Shown piece after piece: positions 37,596-50,198 of a stretch of DNA of 64,000 nucleotides. The notes under the pieces are model-generated. The model worked only from the letters and a program-made list of their open reading frames with translations, searched no databases and was not told the origin of the DNA. The position numbers and the translations under genes were made by a program. This stretch comes from Chlorops oryzae (lineage: Eukaryota; Arthropoda; Insecta; Diptera; Chloropidae): the NCBI GenBank assembly GCA_020466095.1, contig CM035807.1, forward strand, positions 83,910,241 to 83,974,240, in the 5' to 3' direction. Position 1 is the first letter of the stretch. Each line of letters begins with the position of its first letter.

Positions 37596-38312
37596 GATTG
37601 CATCCAAGTAAACATTTTTTTGCCATTTTTTTGAATTTTATTTATAGCTTGGATATTTGAGAATATCGTGCTAAGAGGATTTATTGAAATTCCAAATAGT
37701 TTCAAAAATATAGCCTGCTTTTTCGAGCAAGGTCTGCGCTAAAACGAGTAACTTTTGCGTTGCTTCCAACTTCAAACGCATTTATCGCGAAACCACTTTT
37801 TTTGAACTGGCGGTCACGATTTCTTCAGTTCAATTAAATCGATTTTTATAAAACGAAGCGCATTCGATGCAAAATTGTCAATATTATGACGTGAACCTAA
37901 ATCATAATTTTTAAAATTTTTTTACTATTTTTTTTATACACTGAACTACAAAAAAATATACCCGAAATCGATGGGTCATTTTTCAATGGCCACCATTTTG
38001 TCAAGTAAATTTATGTTAGAGGCTCACGTCATAATGACATCTATACTGATTACAACTCCGTTTTTCTCTTTCATTCCGGACAACTTGGAGAGCTAGAATC
38101 GTAGCAGCCAGCACTACACCATTTGTTTTGATAATCCACTTTGGCGGCCGCTAATTTTTTGAGCCGCCCTCATATAAAAAAACAAAGTGCTTCTTTAGTA
38201 ACTTTCATTTATACCTAAGACAATTAAAAAAAAAAAATTTAAAAAGCTCTTTTCGTTTTCTGTCACGAATTTTTTTAAAAAAAGTTCCAAAAACAGCCTC
38301 GCCAATGACACC
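37596..38312 (-). mobile_element. TTAA-flanked MITE family 1, copy C
   Basis: This is an inverted relative of copies A and B. The right boundary is a GACACC end followed by TTAA (38313-38316); the left boundary is a decayed end after TTAA (37592-37595). It shares with copy B the GAGAATATCGTGCTAA block and the 'AAGGTCTG.GCTAAAACGAG' block. Only 25 bp separate it from the next nested element at 38341. Confidence 0.7.
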
Positions 38313-38420
38313 TTAAATAAAATTAAATTAACCCCTTTAACCCTGCTGTTACCTTATAAAAATTACACTAAATGCTTTAGGGACCATTTGGCCTGCGGTG
38401 TATTTTTCATACAAAATATA

Positions 38421-39342
38421 CAGTACAGTCGGGATAACGTGAACCCCCTATTCCGTCAACACCCCAAAACGTCAACACCTTTTTATTTATGTTACATTGA
38501 CTATTCTAAAACGTCAACAAAACATAAAAGCTCTAAACGGTAAACTCTGCATAATTGAAAATTTTAGCTGGAACTACGTATACAGGGTGTTCCGTTGACA
38601 TATGGGGTACCAAATTAAAGGTAATCGATCCGGAATTTTGAATATAATAAAAAATTTGGGTGTTATGTGGACACTTTTCGAACCAAAATGACTTCCAAAG
38701 TAAAAAAATTGACAAATTTTTTCAGAATTTTTCGCTTTGATAGTTTATTTTTCCTTCAGTGGGTCAATTTTTACCATTAATTTAATTTTGCCTAAAAGCA
38801 CATACAATCGGCTTTCAAACTACGTTAAAGTTTTTTTCCTACAATTAACCATTGACGTGAGAGAATTGTTTTTCCGGACTTAGTGCCAAAAAACCTTAAA
38901 GCCCCATAACTCCTCAGGGGTGCATTTGGAACCCCACCCTCACATACGATTTTTTGTTCGTCTTGGACCCCCCTACCACTCCTTTTAAGGAATGTACTTC
39001 CCTAAGGGACACCCTGTAGAATACGAATTCTCAGAATTTCGGGAACCTCTCTTTGTGCGAACAATGTCGTTTTTGCTCTCTTTGTTCAGTTGTGAAACAA
39101 AACGCGTATAAAATGAGCTCTAAAAAACTCATATAAAATATTTTTTCAATTTTTACAAATATATAATATAAACATTTGTTTGAATTAGATTATTGGTTTG
39201 TTTTAGTTTATACTAAAAAATCGTGTAAAACTATAGTCCCGAATATGTTTTGATCTAAGCTGAGGATAATCATAAACGTCAACAATCTGGTAAACGTCAA
39301 CACTCGCGGTTTTTATTTGTTGACGTTATCCCGAGTGTACTG
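38421..39342. mobile_element. pogo-like element nested in the piggyBac-like MITE
   Basis: CAGTACAGTCGGGATAACG and its near-complement CGTTATCCCGAGTGTACTG lie between TA duplicates (38419-38420, 39343-39344). Several ACGTCAACA repeats sit inside both ends. CAGT ends and TA targets fit the pogo/Tigger branch of Tc1-mariner. Non-coding. Confidence 0.75.
38583..39016. mobile_element. mariner-like MITE nested in the pogo-like element
   Basis: CAGGGTGTTCC and GGGACACCCTG form the ends, with TA on each side (38581-38582, 39017-39018). 434 bp, no transposase. Confidence 0.7.
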
Positions 39343-40161
39343 TATAGCCAACATAAAAATTTGAACTTTTTACAAGAAGATTGTTATGACTGAAAGTAAA
39401 TATATTTCATCAATCTCCAGATATTGGCCACAAAAAAATTGCATTTTGGACCAAATGGTCCTAAGGCACCAGCAGGGTTAAGACTTTTTTTTCCGAAGTC
39501 AAAAGATCGGTGAAGAAAATAATATTCTGTAGACCATTAAAATTTTTTTTAAATTCTCATATTTTCAGAGAAAATTCACCAAATTTCTCCTTTAATCGGT
39601 ATTTAAAAAAAATGATTCACGAATAAACGAATATAATTCTATCCGATTACTTATACGAATAAAGCGTTGATATAATTATTTATTAAATACATCGACACCA
39701 AAATAAAATCCTGTGTAAAACGTAAACATCATATTATATGATTAACATCAATTATAATTATATTATTGAATCGATGATATCAAAACCTCAAAAATCATTA
39801 TATCATCATTTGAGAAGTTTGAAGTTTAAATAGCGAATAACCTTCTCACTTTATTAATAAAAATAATGAAGAAAACTGAAAATATTTAAAGCAAGAATAA
39901 GGGTTATTGTGATATATTGTTTAAACAAAAAAGAAATGTATTAATCATATAATTGTGTGCGTAATTGAATGTCAGAATTGAAAATAAACTTAATTAAACT
40001 TATGAATGTATTAATTTGTTGTATGTAATTATTCTGAAGGTGTATAACCACATTGTCAATCAATTCTCTGAATTACCATCGAAATTTGCTGTTGTTCAAT
40101 TAAAACACTGATGAAACTCAATCCTTAAACTATCTACAAAAGCAATCATAAAACTATCTAT

Positions 40162-40746
40162 AACAAGTAAGGGTGTTATAGTCAGGCGAGCCTGACAATA
40201 GAATACCCGACACAGACTCACATGTTCAAAGAGATTTTCATATCAAGAGTTATTTAAGGCCATAAGGGGCCCCATATGCTGAATTTTGTTTAATTTCTTT
40301 ATAAAAACTGCCCACGCCACTCACACTTTTTCAATTTTCGTTTAATTATAATCGGAGACTTAAATATATGTTACGCTCAAATTCAAAGTTTCATTCAAAT
40401 ATTTCGAAAAAGTCCGATTTTGAGGCAGTTTTTGTGATTTTCGTAACAGACCCTAGTACTGAAGGTACCCCTAAAAATGGTACGATTGGATTCCATTCTC
40501 GAACTTGTTTTAAAACTTAATGTCCCGTTAGACACGCATTCCCAAATTTTGGTCAAGATAGCTCAACTCCATTCGATAAGATAACTGTATACAGACAGAC
40601 AGATAGACGGACATGTCTAAAGCGAATCTCCTGGTGACTCTGATCATTTCTATATATATTTTGTATAGTCTAACTATCTCTATTGGTTCTGGGTGTTACA
40701 CACAACCACAGAAACGCAACACACAGAGTGTGTCGGGTATAAAAAC
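40162..40746 (-). repeat. TATACCC repeat, full-length inverted copy
   Basis: It begins on the left with AACAAGTAAGGGTGTTATAG and ends on the right with GTGTGTCGGGTATAAAAACC. This 585-bp copy defines both ends of the family. All the blocks of the 9469 copy are present in order on the minus strand, and it is non-coding. Confidence 0.8.
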
Positions 40747-41319
40747 CCTTTCCAGTTGCTGGATTAAGTTCTTTATATGTTTTACGTCTCTCACACGGTG
40801 TTATTTAAAGAGGAAGGTTTATTCTAACTGACGTTGTGCCTTGCCAAAAGATGCATCCTACCTTTAAGCTAGCATTTTCAACAGAGAAAAAAAGCATGTT
40901 GGAAAAACCTGTTGCTTACGATGTTTTAGAAATGACCGATTTAATTAAAGTTCACTCAAGCGGAAACGAGACGAATACAAAAGCTGTTAATTATTTTACT
41001 CTTCTCGGAGATTTGGTGGTCATAGTCAGATCTCATTTCTGAGAAACTGAGGACAAAGTTGATTTTGTAAATTTGCAGTTTTGTTTATTAATCTTAATAC
41101 TGTTTTCTCTATAACATTTGAGCCATTTAAATAACTTTTATTACTTCCCTTATTGTACTTAAAAATTCTAACAGCAATAACACTGTGATAGTTTTTTTCA
41201 AAAATTTAAAAATACAAAACCGATTTAAACGGCTTCCCCCTTTTTCGGGCACGAGAAACCAAACTGCATCATTAGTTTTTGAGTTATCGGTACGCCTTCA
41301 TGCAAAAAAATTTTCTTAA

Positions 41320-42006
41320 GGGGACCTTCTGGTCAAGAATTTTTTGAAAATTGATTTTTTTTTATATATATTTCGGAAGAATAGACTTTAAATATGCTGG
41401 CAAAGTTTCGTGAAGATATTGGCAATATTTGTTTTGCTACAGCCTTTTAGAAGGTGGAGACAGCAGGCAGCGCGCTTGATCAAAGCAACTATGAACGCGT
41501 TATCTCAAAACTACTTTTTGACCTGTGTGAAGAAAACAAAACAAACCATCGAACCGATTTGTCTGGAATTTTATATGTTATTTATACATCAATGGCATGG
41601 CTCGAACTAGAATCGAATTTATTTCAAGAACTCATATTTTTTCATCGAAAAAATGGTCAAAAAAGGGGAGTTTTTGATGGTTGAAATAAAAATGCGGCCA
41701 TTGTCAATTTAAAAATTTTTTTATTCTAGTTCCTGCCATAGCCGCATTCATTCATGATTAATAACATAATTTTTTTTTTTTCTTCGATTACCAGAACTGC
41801 CAAAATCTTTCGCACCACGGAGGTACTTTTTCAAGAGGGTCCACTTCAACGCCATTTTTAAATACCAAAAAAAAAAAAAATTGCACATTTTTCTTTTGTC
41901 GAATAAAGAATATAGAAAGCCTGCATACTTAGAAAATCGTTTTTTATTTGGCTTAATACCAAAAAAATCATGAAAATATTTTCGTGCTCTAGACCAGAAG
42001 GTCCCC
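41320..42006. mobile_element. 687-bp TTAA-flanked element
   Basis: TTAA (41316-41319), GGGGACCTTCTGGTC and, at the right, GACCAGAAGGTCCCC, TTAA (42007-42010): perfect 15-bp inverted ends. piggyBac- or Kolobok-type target choice. The internal frames near 41410-41684 overlap each other and are not convincing. Confidence 0.85.
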
Positions 42007-42010
42007 TTAA

Positions 42011-45000
42011 CGTTTTTTTCATCACTTTTTGGCCCATATCTATGTTAGAGTTTAAGTTTGGTGTTCTTAGCTAACACCAAAATTTACTCTGAGATATGCC
42101 AATTAATTCTTGCCAAAACTCTGTTATGATGAAATGCCGAATTAGGGAGCTATACCAACTTTAAACTCAAAAAGGACAAATTATCTCTTATTAAAGCACG
42201 CTGCATGCAAAGGCTTTAAAGGAGGCTTTTCGAAAAAACTAGAAACAAAACGAATATCAAAATTGAAAGGAGATATGTATTTGTATAGAAACTCTCCAAC
42301 TGCGGATACTCCCGGTTACAGCTTTTTTGTCCATTTATTTGTTCTAAGAAAAGACACCCATAAGAGTAATTTTTGAAAATCTTGCCCGCCTTAAAGAGGT
42401 ATCCGCATTTCCGAATGAATACAAACTACAGGTTGCATTGTGCTTCTTTTATTTCAATTTGGAAAAGTAAATGAAAAGCTTAATTCTATGAAAGCAAACC
42501 TCTCCCCATAGGGAGTTCAAGTGAAATTGAAAAAAAAAAAATCGTAAACAAAACTATTAAAAGCTTTCTGCCCTCGCAAAGCCTCACACAGCTAATGAAA
42601 TTTCTTCGGCTTAATTTCGCACAAGGCCCAAGTAATAAAAATTTAACAAAGGAGATGAAAACAAAACAACGAACGTTTTTTTTTTTTCATTTAGCACTCC
42701 CTAAGTAAAAAGAACATTTCTCGCTCGAAGCGAATCCAATTAAAGCAAAGACCAGCTTTTTCTTTCAGGTGAATCACCAAAGCAAATAAAAGAAACCCAT
42801 ATTTTCACGGTGACTGACAACAAAGTAGCCCGAAACACGGAGTGTAAACACACAGCTCTATCTGAGTTTTTCACTTCCGCTCTATATGCACGCACTTACA
42901 TACATACACACTTACATATGTACATACGGATTTATACCAATGCGCAGAGATTTTCAAATTTCGAACAAGAGAAATTCTTCCTTTTTTTAATTTCACGCCC
43001 ATTGCCTGTTAATTCCGGCTCCTGTCTGCACTGTTGAATTTATTAATGTCGCCTGCACACAGACACACACACACACACACAGCACATCGGGCGTCCGACT
43101 GTTTTATTGTTTCAAGCTCAATGCTCAATACACTTTCATATCTGTCAGCAAACATTGACATTAAACCGAAAGTAAAACAAATGTAATCATATGAAAGAGC
43201 AGTGCTCAGCTGGACTGAGCCAAAATTCCTCGGCGAACGGTTTTTGCGCATGGAATGCGTCCAGAAACTTCAACTACCAACGGTCATATACTAGGAGTTT
43301 CAATTAAATACTTAACCGAATTCGTAGCATCGTATACACTCAAGTTGAAATGGATTCTTGGGATATTCCCTTTGAAGTATCAAAATGGGAAAGCAGTTTT
43401 TATAGTATTTTTTGCCCCCGAGAAAAGACATTCGCAAAGATGATACGATACCAGAATGAAGTCTATCAATGAAATGCGAATAATTTATTAATGTCGATCA
43501 TTTGTTTTTTGACTCGTTTTTTATGAATTTTACGGCGAACAGGAATTTACAGGACATCTTTCGATTGGCTTTGAATCTCTATGAGAAACCAAGCAATTTT
43601 TTAGCAATCTTTGACCCCCATCCCCTTTTATAAATGGGATAGCCTTAATGCTGTCAAAGTACTAAAATTATCTCTTCAAAATTTTTCCATTTCTCTGATT
43701 CAAAGGTGCTCTTTCAAAGCCCATTTAGTAATAACTATTAAGAAAAACAAAAATAAACGTTAAACACGATGAAAAAATGTCATTCAAATAACGAAAATTA
43801 ACTGGAAAATGTTCCCAAAATCTTTGAAAACCCATTTGAAATAACTCTCTTTGTTTTGAAGTATAACAATGAAAAGCGCACTTTCCTTGCTTTCGTCGGA
43901 ATGTGCTGGAGAAGTCGTTTCTTGCCTGTGCACTTGAAGGAGGAGATGATCAGGGTGGTTGCTGTTTCTGTGGGTGGTGATGGACGTGCGTATGTTGGGA
44001 TTGACGCCCATCAACACGAGTCGCACGAGTGAGGCTTAGCTGGGCGAAACGTCTTGCCGACGCGATTCACTTACAACATAATTAAAGTCACCGGAATTAG
44101 TTTCCGAGTCAGTGCTAGAATACTTTTCACTTTCAGAAGAAATAAAAAGTTCACTTTTTGTTTCGTTTTACACGCATGAGACCGCAGGGTCATATGTCTC
44201 TACAATGAATTATTAAGCATTGAGGGGTTGTTGTTCTTATTTGTCCACTTCGAAAAAATCTATTTTTTTTTTCATATTTCTCCTACTAAGGCCCCTTCGT
44301 CATGGTTCCGGTTAAAATTTTTCGTTATGATACCTTCTCAAGGTTTTATAATTAAAAAGAAACTGAAAAGTAAAAAAATGACATGCAGTTTGACAGTTTA
44401 GTTTCAGATTTTTTGTTTTTGTTGTAATATTGATATCACCTTGTTCAATACACCTTGAGTGTGAACGTCCCACAAACAAAATTATTCACCTGGTTGCCTT
44501 GTATTTGAGAAAAATTCTTCTACGCATTTATATTAAAATAGTTATCGCCGGTATTATAATTTTTTATTTTCAAAAATATTTTGTTCCTTTTATCGATTTT
44601 TAAGAAAACTCTAAATTTTTTTCTATTGAGTGCCATTGTTTTTCAATGAAATTAATTAATTTTCAAAGGTAGCGATAACGACAGACCTACTGAACAATAA
44701 TCCTTTTGGCTTATTTATTCCAGACAACATGAACAGCCGCTATCATGTTCAAGAGTTACTTAAATTGTTGGTGTCAACTTTCATGAAAAACAATATTTCT
44801 AATTGAAAGCAAAAGAAAATCAAATATTGCAGCTCTGGGGAAGCTCGGAGCCCGAGGGTTATTTTACATATAAATAAGTCATATACACAGAAAAACTGGC
44901 TGCGAAAAATTCCAATTAATGGCGTTTGTTAAAATCGATTCATCGGTTTTTTAATTGTCCCAATTAAAAATTTCAAACAAATCACGAAATTCGGGAAAAG

Positions 45001-45138
45001 TTCGAAATATTAAAATTTGAACAAAAATTTGGTTGATTATTTTGTTGTATTAAACACCAAAAGTATTAACACTTAACAAAAAATTTGCGTGAAATTTTGG
45101 TTATATTGAACACCGAAGGTATTAACACTTAAGAAAAT
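42011..45138. other. Unassigned DNA
   Basis: No gene recognised. Contains the CA microsatellite and A+T-rich filler. Frames of 60-80 codons carry no known motif. Confidence 0.6.
43055..43082 (+). repeat. CA microsatellite
   Basis: A (CA)n tract of about 13 units with one GA break. Confidence 0.95.
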
Positions 45139-45332
45139 CATGATACAAGAAAACAAGATAGCGCCACTTCAGCCCGATGATGTCACAAATACAAAACGAG
45201 AGCTTCGTTGTTATTGTTTTGCATGCTGAGCACAACGTCAAAACTTAAATTTAGCATGGGAAACAACAACAATGCGAATGCTACAAAATAGCGGTACCCG
45301 AAGTGGCGCTATCTTGCTCTCTTTGTATCATG
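45139..45332. mobile_element. 194-bp MITE with 32-bp ends
   Basis: CATGATACAAGAAAACAAG and CTTGCTCTCTTTGTATCATG pair, and both ends then share AGATAGCGCCACTTC/GAAGTGGCGCTATCT. It is preceded by a two-copy 60-bp direct repeat (ACACC-AAGTATTAACACTTAA type, about 45050-45133). Confidence 0.7.
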
Positions 45333-45684
45333 TAACAAACCGTTGTTTGAATGTTTTGTCATATCAAACAATGAAAGTGTTAGTGCATATAAATATTTTT
45401 CTAAAATTCTCATTAGCTTTATGCGGACTTACATACAAGAAGAGACGAACTTTACCATAATTTTTTTTAAAGGCTGCATTGTTATTTACAGTCATTTTGA
45501 TTTTCGAGCGGAACGAAAATTTCAAAAGAAAAATGGTTTAGTCAACAACATTGTTGGTTGATTTAAATATGTTTAATTAGATTTCTTTTCGTTCGGTATA
45601 ATTCTCATTTGTTTTATAAAATATGGAAATATAACATATGTATTCATCTTAGAACTTTTTAAGCATTGCGAAAGCAGTCACGAC

Positions 45685-46082
45685 CAGTGCTGTCGGAATT
45701 ACTACAATTGTAGCATATTACTACAATTTCATCACCCTTACTATTTACTATACTGCTAAAATTGAAATATTACTACATTTCTCTTAAAATGCAGATCTGT
45801 ATAGTAGAGTACAAGTATCCGTCAAAAATTTTATCTCAAAAATGAAAAAAGACAGCTATACAATATTTTTTGTTTTTTTTTTTAATTTCAAAGAATTTAC
45901 TCGGATACAGTAGTACCATTCATGTTCCATCCAGGAAATAGTTTTTAAGAGAAGTGCATTCGTTAAATATTATATTTCCAACCCATTTTCTTTGATTTCC
46001 TAAAAGTTTTACAAAATGCCCCAAAATACTACTAAAAAAAGCAAGCTATACTACTAAATGAAAATTGAAAACGACAGCACTG
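45685..46082. mobile_element. 398-bp hAT MITE
   Basis: CAGTGCTGTCGGAATTACTAC and CGACAGCACTG are inverted ends of hAT type. The flanking octamers are GTCACGAC and AACACGAC (six of eight identical), a decayed 8-bp duplication. The interior is rich in TACTAC motifs. Confidence 0.75.
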
Positions 46083-47015
46083 AACACGACAACGGAGTGG
46101 CCAAATCGGATGAAGTCCATCCGATGGCTATTTTTGGGGTTGTGTTCAGCAGAGGGCTCTGTGTTCATTTGCTTTGAACATTAAATAAATTTGTTTTGAC
46201 AGTTCTTCTTTTATGGGTTAATTAAGACATTTATTTTTTTTATTTTACAATTATCTTGTCATTTCTATTTCTTCCGTGGTTGGTTCAACAATTTAAATTT
46301 AAATCCATTTTTGAAAATTATCATTTCAATTCAACATGAAATATGGTTGATTCAAAAGGAAAATATTAATTTTTTTCAACAAGAAAAATTATTAAAATTA
46401 AAAATATTCCCTTTTGAAGCCGTTTTGTATGTTTTTCCTTTTGTTTTAACCAGTTTTGTGGTTGATTTTTTTCTTGTGTAATACCATAACACTTTTAATT
46501 TTTTTTATAAAATACGTAACCAAGACAAATCATTCGAAGGACTTTGATTAGAATCGAAATACTTATGTATCTCCTAATATCGAAGTTTCGTCAATAGGGT
46601 TAATGGGTTCAAGAACATCACAAATTTAAAACTTCATCAAAATATACCATAAAGTTCAGATTTCGAAATGGCACGATGGATAAAGGATACAAGTATTTAA
46701 ATTTCCTACTTCAAACGCCGGTTATTAAGTCCTGATCTTGAGTTCTAGGTCAGTTTTAGGAAGAATTTTATATCAATTCTACCAAAGAGTGCTCTAAGCA
46801 TTGCCTAGTTCTTGCGTTCATTGCTCTGTAATCCTAATAGCTTCATATAAGTTGAGTCCTATTGTGGCAGCCGCGTCTCTATGTTCGAACTCGTAATGCC
46901 CTGTTCGGTCCAGAAACACCGCACTTAACCCGAACAACATAGAAAATCAAGTTGTGCGGTCGTCCACAACGTAAACGCAAACAGTGGCAACTTTGGAATG
47001 AGCCGAAAACTGAGA

Positions 47016-47046
47016 GCAGAAAACTGAAAACTGAAAACTGAAAACA
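47016..47046 (+). repeat. CTGAAAA heptanucleotide repeat
   Basis: Four imperfect CTGAAAA units, ending 10 bases left of duplication copy 1. Confidence 0.85.
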
Positions 47047-47055
47047 AGCGTAATG

Positions 47056-49094
47056 CGGTTTAGGCTGCTTACACAATTATGCTGTTTCTTCAAGCGTTTG
47101 CCATCTTGTTGGGAGTGCACGAGCTAGATACCACTGCCAAAACTGATGGCGCTCACGCGTACACAAACGTATGCTTAGATATTCGTAGTACACATGTTTA
47201 TCGCAAGGGTAAGGAAACAAAACGCTGCTCCCATAACCCTCCGGCAATACCCTTCGACCGACAGCATGTACTCGTATATTGGAATTTCAATCCAGCCAGG
47301 CCTAGAAGGTTTTGTGTTTAGTTGGACTGCCAACTATTTCCTAAGTTTGATGTCTGCCAAAATGAGCAATTTCGTTTTTGCCATAAATGGACAACGAGCA
47401 GTGAAAGAGCTCGACTACATTGGCTGCATACCGCCATACACACTCATGCATGTATGTATATAGAATGTTGTGCATTTCCTTTCGTCTACACGTCGATGTT
47501 TTGTTAGTACTTAACATGTTGGCTGAACTGGAATTGTGCCACAATGCGGCACGTGTAATTCAGCTCACCTAGTTTTTTTCTTCCTTTTTTTATAGGGTTA
47601 AAAGCATGTTTTGCGGTTAAATGAAATATCCAAGAGGGGAAGTTGATCAAACTTTCCAGTGCAAGCTTGTCTTCAACTTGAAACTGAAAGTTTTTCAACT
47701 AAACCTAAAGCTAGGCACACACGGCGAACATGCTCGCCGGTTTTGTTCGACTCGTTGAAATTTTTCACTTTTGTAGGCTAGTTAGCGAGCCGCTCGTTGT
47801 TTTTGAAATCTTTTTCCCCTTTTTAGCGAGCGGCTCGCGCCTTCGTTCGTCGTGTGTAGGGCATAGCGTGCGAACATACAAACAAAGAAATATTTTGTTT
47901 TGGACGTGAAAACCACGATTTAGTGAATGGTAGCCCGGGTTAATGCACAGAGCGACACAATGAGGGGCAGATATTTCAGATAGATATATGAAAATATTAC
48001 AACATTAGTGCCATCTAAGGGGCGACAAAAATGTTTTGAGCCAAGAGTAGGAAAAAAACTGGATAGGGCTCTGTACACGTGAACGAAAAAAACTATATTT
48101 GGAAAACTGAATGAAATTTTCATTAAAAATACCATTTTGGGTTTTAAAGCTGAGCTTGAACTTTGGCAGAAAAAAGTGAAGCATTCGCCGTCTGTGGGCA
48201 AAGATAAACGACCATTTAAAAAATCTATTCGACATGTCCTCCGTGTATGCCTAGCTTAAGACGTCGAAAGACGTTTTTTTAAAGGCAATCATAATAATAA
48301 AATTTTCCGTAGATCACTGAATAGCGTCCATGCCTGCACCACACACACTTCTTTCACGGCGAAATAATACACAATTAAAACCTTAAGTGCAGGTCGCATC
48401 CAGGAAACTTCGTTTGTTTTAGTTTAAAGTTTGCAATTCCATGTATCCCGCGACCGCAAGGGCGGATTAAGACCATTTCCCGCCCTAGGTAGTTGTGATT
48501 TTGCCGCCTCATTGACGGTCAGAATTTGCCGCCCCTACCTGAACATTTTCCGATCTAGGCATCTGCCTATGTTGCCTATTTATATATATATTTCGGTATA
48601 ATATTTCGGTATTATAAAAAAAGTATTTTCGTCTCGAAAAAAATAATGTGGAAATAATTTTTTTTTGCTTTTCGTAAGTATTTTCAGTTGCCATACTTAT
48701 TTCGATTCTGTTGAAAGAGGAACTGGGCAGGTAAAATCTGTAATTTCGTTTTAAAAAAACTAATCTTATTGAAGGAAAGTACATATTGTATTGGTATGAT
48801 ATATGTATGTACATAAGTACAAAGAAAGGTCTAAATTTGATTTCCATCTACATACATATATTTCGAAAGAATTGAGGCTGTGCAAGATCAGCTCAAGCCG
48901 ATTGAAATTGGGGAAAAGCGTCACAACTTAAAAGGGTATTTTCCTAATCTCAATCATTGGCTTCGTATGGCGATTTCAATTATTCAATCCTAGCCTGAAA
49001 CTGTGTCTTTAGAGTTCAAGGAGAATTACAGGAAATTCAAAGTTATTGAAAACATAAAACTGTATAGGCACCTGCAAGCAAAAACATTTATGTA
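47056..49094 (+). repeat. 2-kb direct duplication, copy 1
   Basis: From CGGTTTAGGCTGCTTACAC to CAAAAACATTTATGTA the segment is repeated at 50199-52233 with only scattered single-base and small indel differences (for example at about 47110, 47157, 47232 and 47867). It contains a 550-bp MITE. Frames of up to 112 codons appear in both copies simply because the DNA is duplicated. Confidence 0.95.
47708..48257. mobile_element. 550-bp MITE within duplication copy 1
   Basis: AAGCTAGGCACACACGG at the left and CCGTGTATGCCTAGCTT at the right are inverted ends (16 of 17). Inside is a GAGCCGCTCG...CGAGCGGCTCG hairpin at about 47790-47840. The same element is at 50849-51402 in copy 2, so it was there before the duplication. 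Confidence 0.7.
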
Positions 49095-49654
49095 AAAAAA
49101 ATAAACCAACAAAACTCAAGGCAATTCGTTTTTCTCTTAAAAATGTTTCGCGACGATAATTCGAGCGTATCGAGACGATTTTCGATACGTGAAGATCACT
49201 TTCATTAGCGCGGTTTTTCTCGTTTCGAAATTCGCGGCCTTAACCGTCGTAGGAATGTTTTTCTTTCGTTCTCGAATCGTTAAGAGTTAATCAATTTAGG
49301 AATCGGATTTTTTCGCTTCGAATCCTTAACGGACGATTCAAAAAAAATTTCATTAATTTTTTTATTTAATTAAAATTCAATAACGTCTTATTTAATATAT
49401 TTTCGGTAAAAAAAAAATTCGTTCATTTGGAACCACTTTTGAATCCACTCCTGGGATTTGAACACCAATTTTTGTAACTAGTAGTTTCTAGTTGCACCCA
49501 TTAAACGGTCTTGCGGAATTGAAATAATGACTTTTTTTTCGTTTAAAAGTTTAGGTTGATTCTTAATTTATGAATGCTTCCGTTGGAAACAAATTTAACA
49601 AAAAACTTCCTTTTTTAAAGTTTTACCGTATTTTCCTCCGAAAATATGGACAGC

Positions 49655-49877
49655 CGCAAAATCAAATTTCTCATATCTTTATTTTGCCTGCGAAATTATC
49701 GAACATTCGAAAAAATCAAATCTCGATTTGTGATTTTTGGTTTCCCGCGAAGTTTCGAGACGAGTTCGCGAAAATCCAAATTCCGATATCGAGATTTGGA
49801 CTCGCGAGATACGAGAGAGTTGCCGAAAATAAAATTTCTGATTCGTGATTTTGGACCGCGAAGATATCGGAGAAACA
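49655..49877 (+). repeat. 56-bp minisatellite, four diverged units
   Basis: Units of about 54-59 bp follow the pattern CGAAAATCAAATTTC...GATTTTGG..CGCGAAG.TATCGA. They start near 49655, 49711, 49769 and 49823. The 101-codon frame over this array is a product of the repeat. A TTCGCGAA-type palindrome occurs at unit junctions. Confidence 0.75.
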
Positions 49878-50059
49878 TTTTTAGCCCAAAAATACAAAAA
49901 CGAAGATTATATCGAACAAATTCGTTACGAAATGAGAAAAACGAATCCTAGAAAGTAGTTTATGAACTCGTTTTGAACTCGAAACACTAAGGAAAAGAAG
50001 AAAAATAGAAGGACCTAATAAACAAAAACGTAACGAGTTCGATTAATTCGTTTAATGGA

Positions 50060-50198
50060 TTCACGCTTACGAAAAATTTGTTTTCGCGAACTCGTTTCGA
50101 TATTTCGCGAGTCCAAGAATTCGAACGGAATTTGGATTTTCGCGAATGTCTCGATATCTTGCGGTCCAGAATCTCGATTGAGAATTTATTTGGAAATT
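50060..50198 (-). repeat. Two more 56-bp minisatellite units in inverted orientation
   Basis: The complement of this stretch reads CGAAAATCCAAATTCC...GGACTCGCGAAATATCGA and one further unit, the same consensus as 49655-49877. It runs up to the exact left edge of duplication copy 2. Confidence 0.7.

Larger units (their letters stand above)
38341..39477. mobile_element. piggyBac-like MITE (213 bp plus nested inserts)
   Basis: TTAA (38337-38340) then CCCTGCTG; on the right CAGCAGGG then TTAA (39478-39481). Inner blocks GGACCATTTGG and CCAAATGGTCC also pair. TTAA plus a CCC terminus is the piggyBac pattern. A pogo-like element occupies its middle. Confidence 0.75.

Noticed and set aside
47194..47463. 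89-codon frame conserved at 50335-50604
   Set aside because: Conserved only because the whole 2-kb DNA is duplicated; overlapping frames on both strands are equally conserved.
49646..49951. 101-codon Arg/Lys-rich frame
   Set aside because: Made by the 56-bp minisatellite units.
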